Source of the DNA: Steroidobacteraceae bacterium
GTDB lineage: Bacteria; Pseudomonadota; Gammaproteobacteria; Steroidobacterales; Steroidobacteraceae
Assembly (NCBI GenBank): GCA_023253235.1
Contig: JALRHE010000077.1
Span: forward strand, 1-6,656
Length of the DNA stretch: 6,656 bases
Reading direction: 5' to 3'
The position numbers and the translations under genes are program-made. The notes under the pieces are model-generated. The model was not told the DNA's origin. It saw nothing but the letters and a program-made list of their open reading frames with translations, and did no database searches. Below are positions 6,010-6,656 of the stretch, piece after piece; positions within the stretch are counted from its first letter, which is position 1, and each line of letters starts with the position of its first letter.

Positions 6010-6495
6010 ATGTGGATGCCACCGCTCGATGACGCCTGGCAAGGCAAAGTGCAGTTCTACGAGCTGTTGTTCGGTACTTGGACCGTCTACATTCTTCTCG
6101 TCGTGATGTGGGAGCGTGTGCTTAAAGCGCCGTTAGAGGAGTGGCGCTATGTTTTGTTGACGTTCTTCGGTGCAGGTGCTTTTTGGGTTAACCACTACTG
6201 GCTCAAGGCGCCTCCACCCATTTGGCTCATTCTGATCAATTTGTACACCGTCTTTTTCGTCACGGCATGGTGGGTGATCGGCATGCGCGGGCGTCAGCGT
6301 TCGTTCGGCTGGAAGGTGTCAGCCTTACTCGGCAGCGTCGTGTTCACGGTCTCTTTCATTTTCTTCGAGCAAATCGCACGCATCGGTGTCGAGCGTTGGG
6401 GTATGCACGAATTCTGCTTTATGACGCTCAGCTTCTTCGGGTTCTGGTGGCTGATCCTGTGGCGCAGGAAACAGCCGCCGGTCAATGCCACTTAG
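6010..6495 (+). CDS. Uncharacterised five-helix, Trp/Phe-rich membrane protein
   Basis: I do not recognise a family for this 161-residue protein. It has about five hydrophobic segments, near residues 17-34, 45-63, 71-91, 103-121 and 134-151, and no cleavable signal peptide. It is strikingly aromatic: 15 Trp and 17 Phe, about one residue in five. Charged or polar residues next to or within helices include Glu18, Glu35, His62 and Glu120. The tail RRKQPPVNAT is basic and, by the positive-inside rule, probably cytoplasmic; with five helices the N-terminus would then be outside. The start at 6010 is chosen by the ribosome site; a frame reaching back to 5866 would run into the synthase promoter. 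It is divergent from the KASIII gene and convergent with the amine oxidase gene, so it seems to be a single-gene unit. A role in membrane or lipid biology is only a guess from its neighbours. Confidence 0.82.
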   Translation: MWMPPLDDAWQGKVQFYELLFGTWTVYILLVVMWERVLKAPLEEWRYVLLTFFGAGAFWVNHYWLKAPPPIWLILINLYTVFFVTAWWVIGMRGRQRSFGWKVSALLGSVVFTVSFIFFEQIARIGVERWGMHEFCFMTLSFFGFWWLILWRRKQPPVNAT

Positions 6496-6503
6496 ACGCG
6501 CGC

Positions 6504-6656
6504 TTAGGCGGTTGCAGCTAGAACCTCCAGCGAGACGCGTTCAGCCGACTCGAGCGCTCCTTCCATGCCGCGACTGCCGATCGCTGTATGCTCGCCGCAG
6601 AAGAAGAGCCGCTGGTGGGGCGTGGCGATCGCAGCACGAAGTTCTCGCACTTGGCC
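6504..6656 (-). CDS. Flavin-containing amine oxidase family protein, C-terminal end (5' truncated)
   Basis: The last 50 residues of a protein that begins outside the window to the right are visible, ending in TAA at 6506-6504. They contain LFFCGEHTAIGSRGMEGALE (visible residues 17-36), followed by SAER, which matches the C-terminal FAD-binding segment of the flavin amine oxidase / phytoene desaturase-like superfamily (F-x-GEHT, then G-x-MEGA-x-ESGER). In this fold the segment contacts FAD, and an amine or similar substrate would be oxidised to an imine with transfer of electrons to the flavin. The substrate cannot be told from this end. The stop lies 8 bases from the stop of the convergent membrane-protein gene, with no obvious terminator between them. 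The superfamily call is firm; a more exact name is not possible. Confidence 0.83.
   Translation of the reverse strand, partial: GQVRELRAAIATPHQRLFFCGEHTAIGSRGMEGALESAERVSLEVLAATA

Noticed and set aside
1..6656. Mobile element, prophage, CRISPR or toxin-antitoxin content
   Set aside because: No transposase, integrase, spaced direct repeats, tRNA-adjacent attachment site or small paired genes were found; the genes look like ordinary chromosomal content.

Overview
The window looks like chromosomal DNA from a moderately GC-rich proteobacterium, most likely a gammaproteobacterium. This rests on gene style (long-form FabH-like synthase, ribosomal protein THX, fused KorA) and not on any phylogenetic marker, so the placement is tentative. 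Coding density is high. There are no RNA genes, insertion sequences, CRISPR arrays or phage genes. Eight protein genes are visible, two of them cut by the window edges.

Left block (1-3520, + strand). A tightly packed operon encodes a 2-oxoacid:ferredoxin oxidoreductase with its own electron-transfer subunit. It contains the C-terminal end of a GltD-type FAD oxidoreductase fused to a two-cluster ferredoxin domain (1-402), a fused gamma/alpha subunit KorA (402-2222), and the TPP and [4Fe-4S] subunit KorB (2219-3277). The three genes overlap by 1 and 4 bases, so their translation is probably coupled. A reasonable electron path is 2-oxoacid, TPP and [4Fe-4S] in KorB, the ferredoxin clusters of the first protein, then FAD and NAD(P); the reverse direction is also possible. 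A 40-codon gene for 30S ribosomal protein THX follows at 3331-3453. It has its own candidate promoter and ends in a textbook intrinsic terminator at 3484-3520 that closes the block.

Middle block (3545-5893, - strand). A FabH-like beta-ketoacyl synthase III (4762-5841) with an intact Cys-His-Asn triad and a C-terminal tail is followed, with an ATGA overlap, by a TetA-like major facilitator drug/proton antiporter (3545-4765). No other fatty-acid synthesis genes are next to it, so the synthase may be a specialised paralogue and the transporter may export its product or a related compound. A candidate promoter and an inverted repeat precede the synthase.

Right block (6010-6656). A divergently transcribed, very aromatic five-helix membrane protein of unknown function (6010-6495) meets, tail to tail with an 8-base gap, the C-terminal end of a flavin amine oxidase on the - strand (6504 to the window edge).

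I see no clear evidence of a wholly new system. The points most worth following are the KOR plus FAD/ferredoxin operon, the KASIII-transporter pair, the small THX gene, and the orphan Trp/Phe-rich membrane protein.
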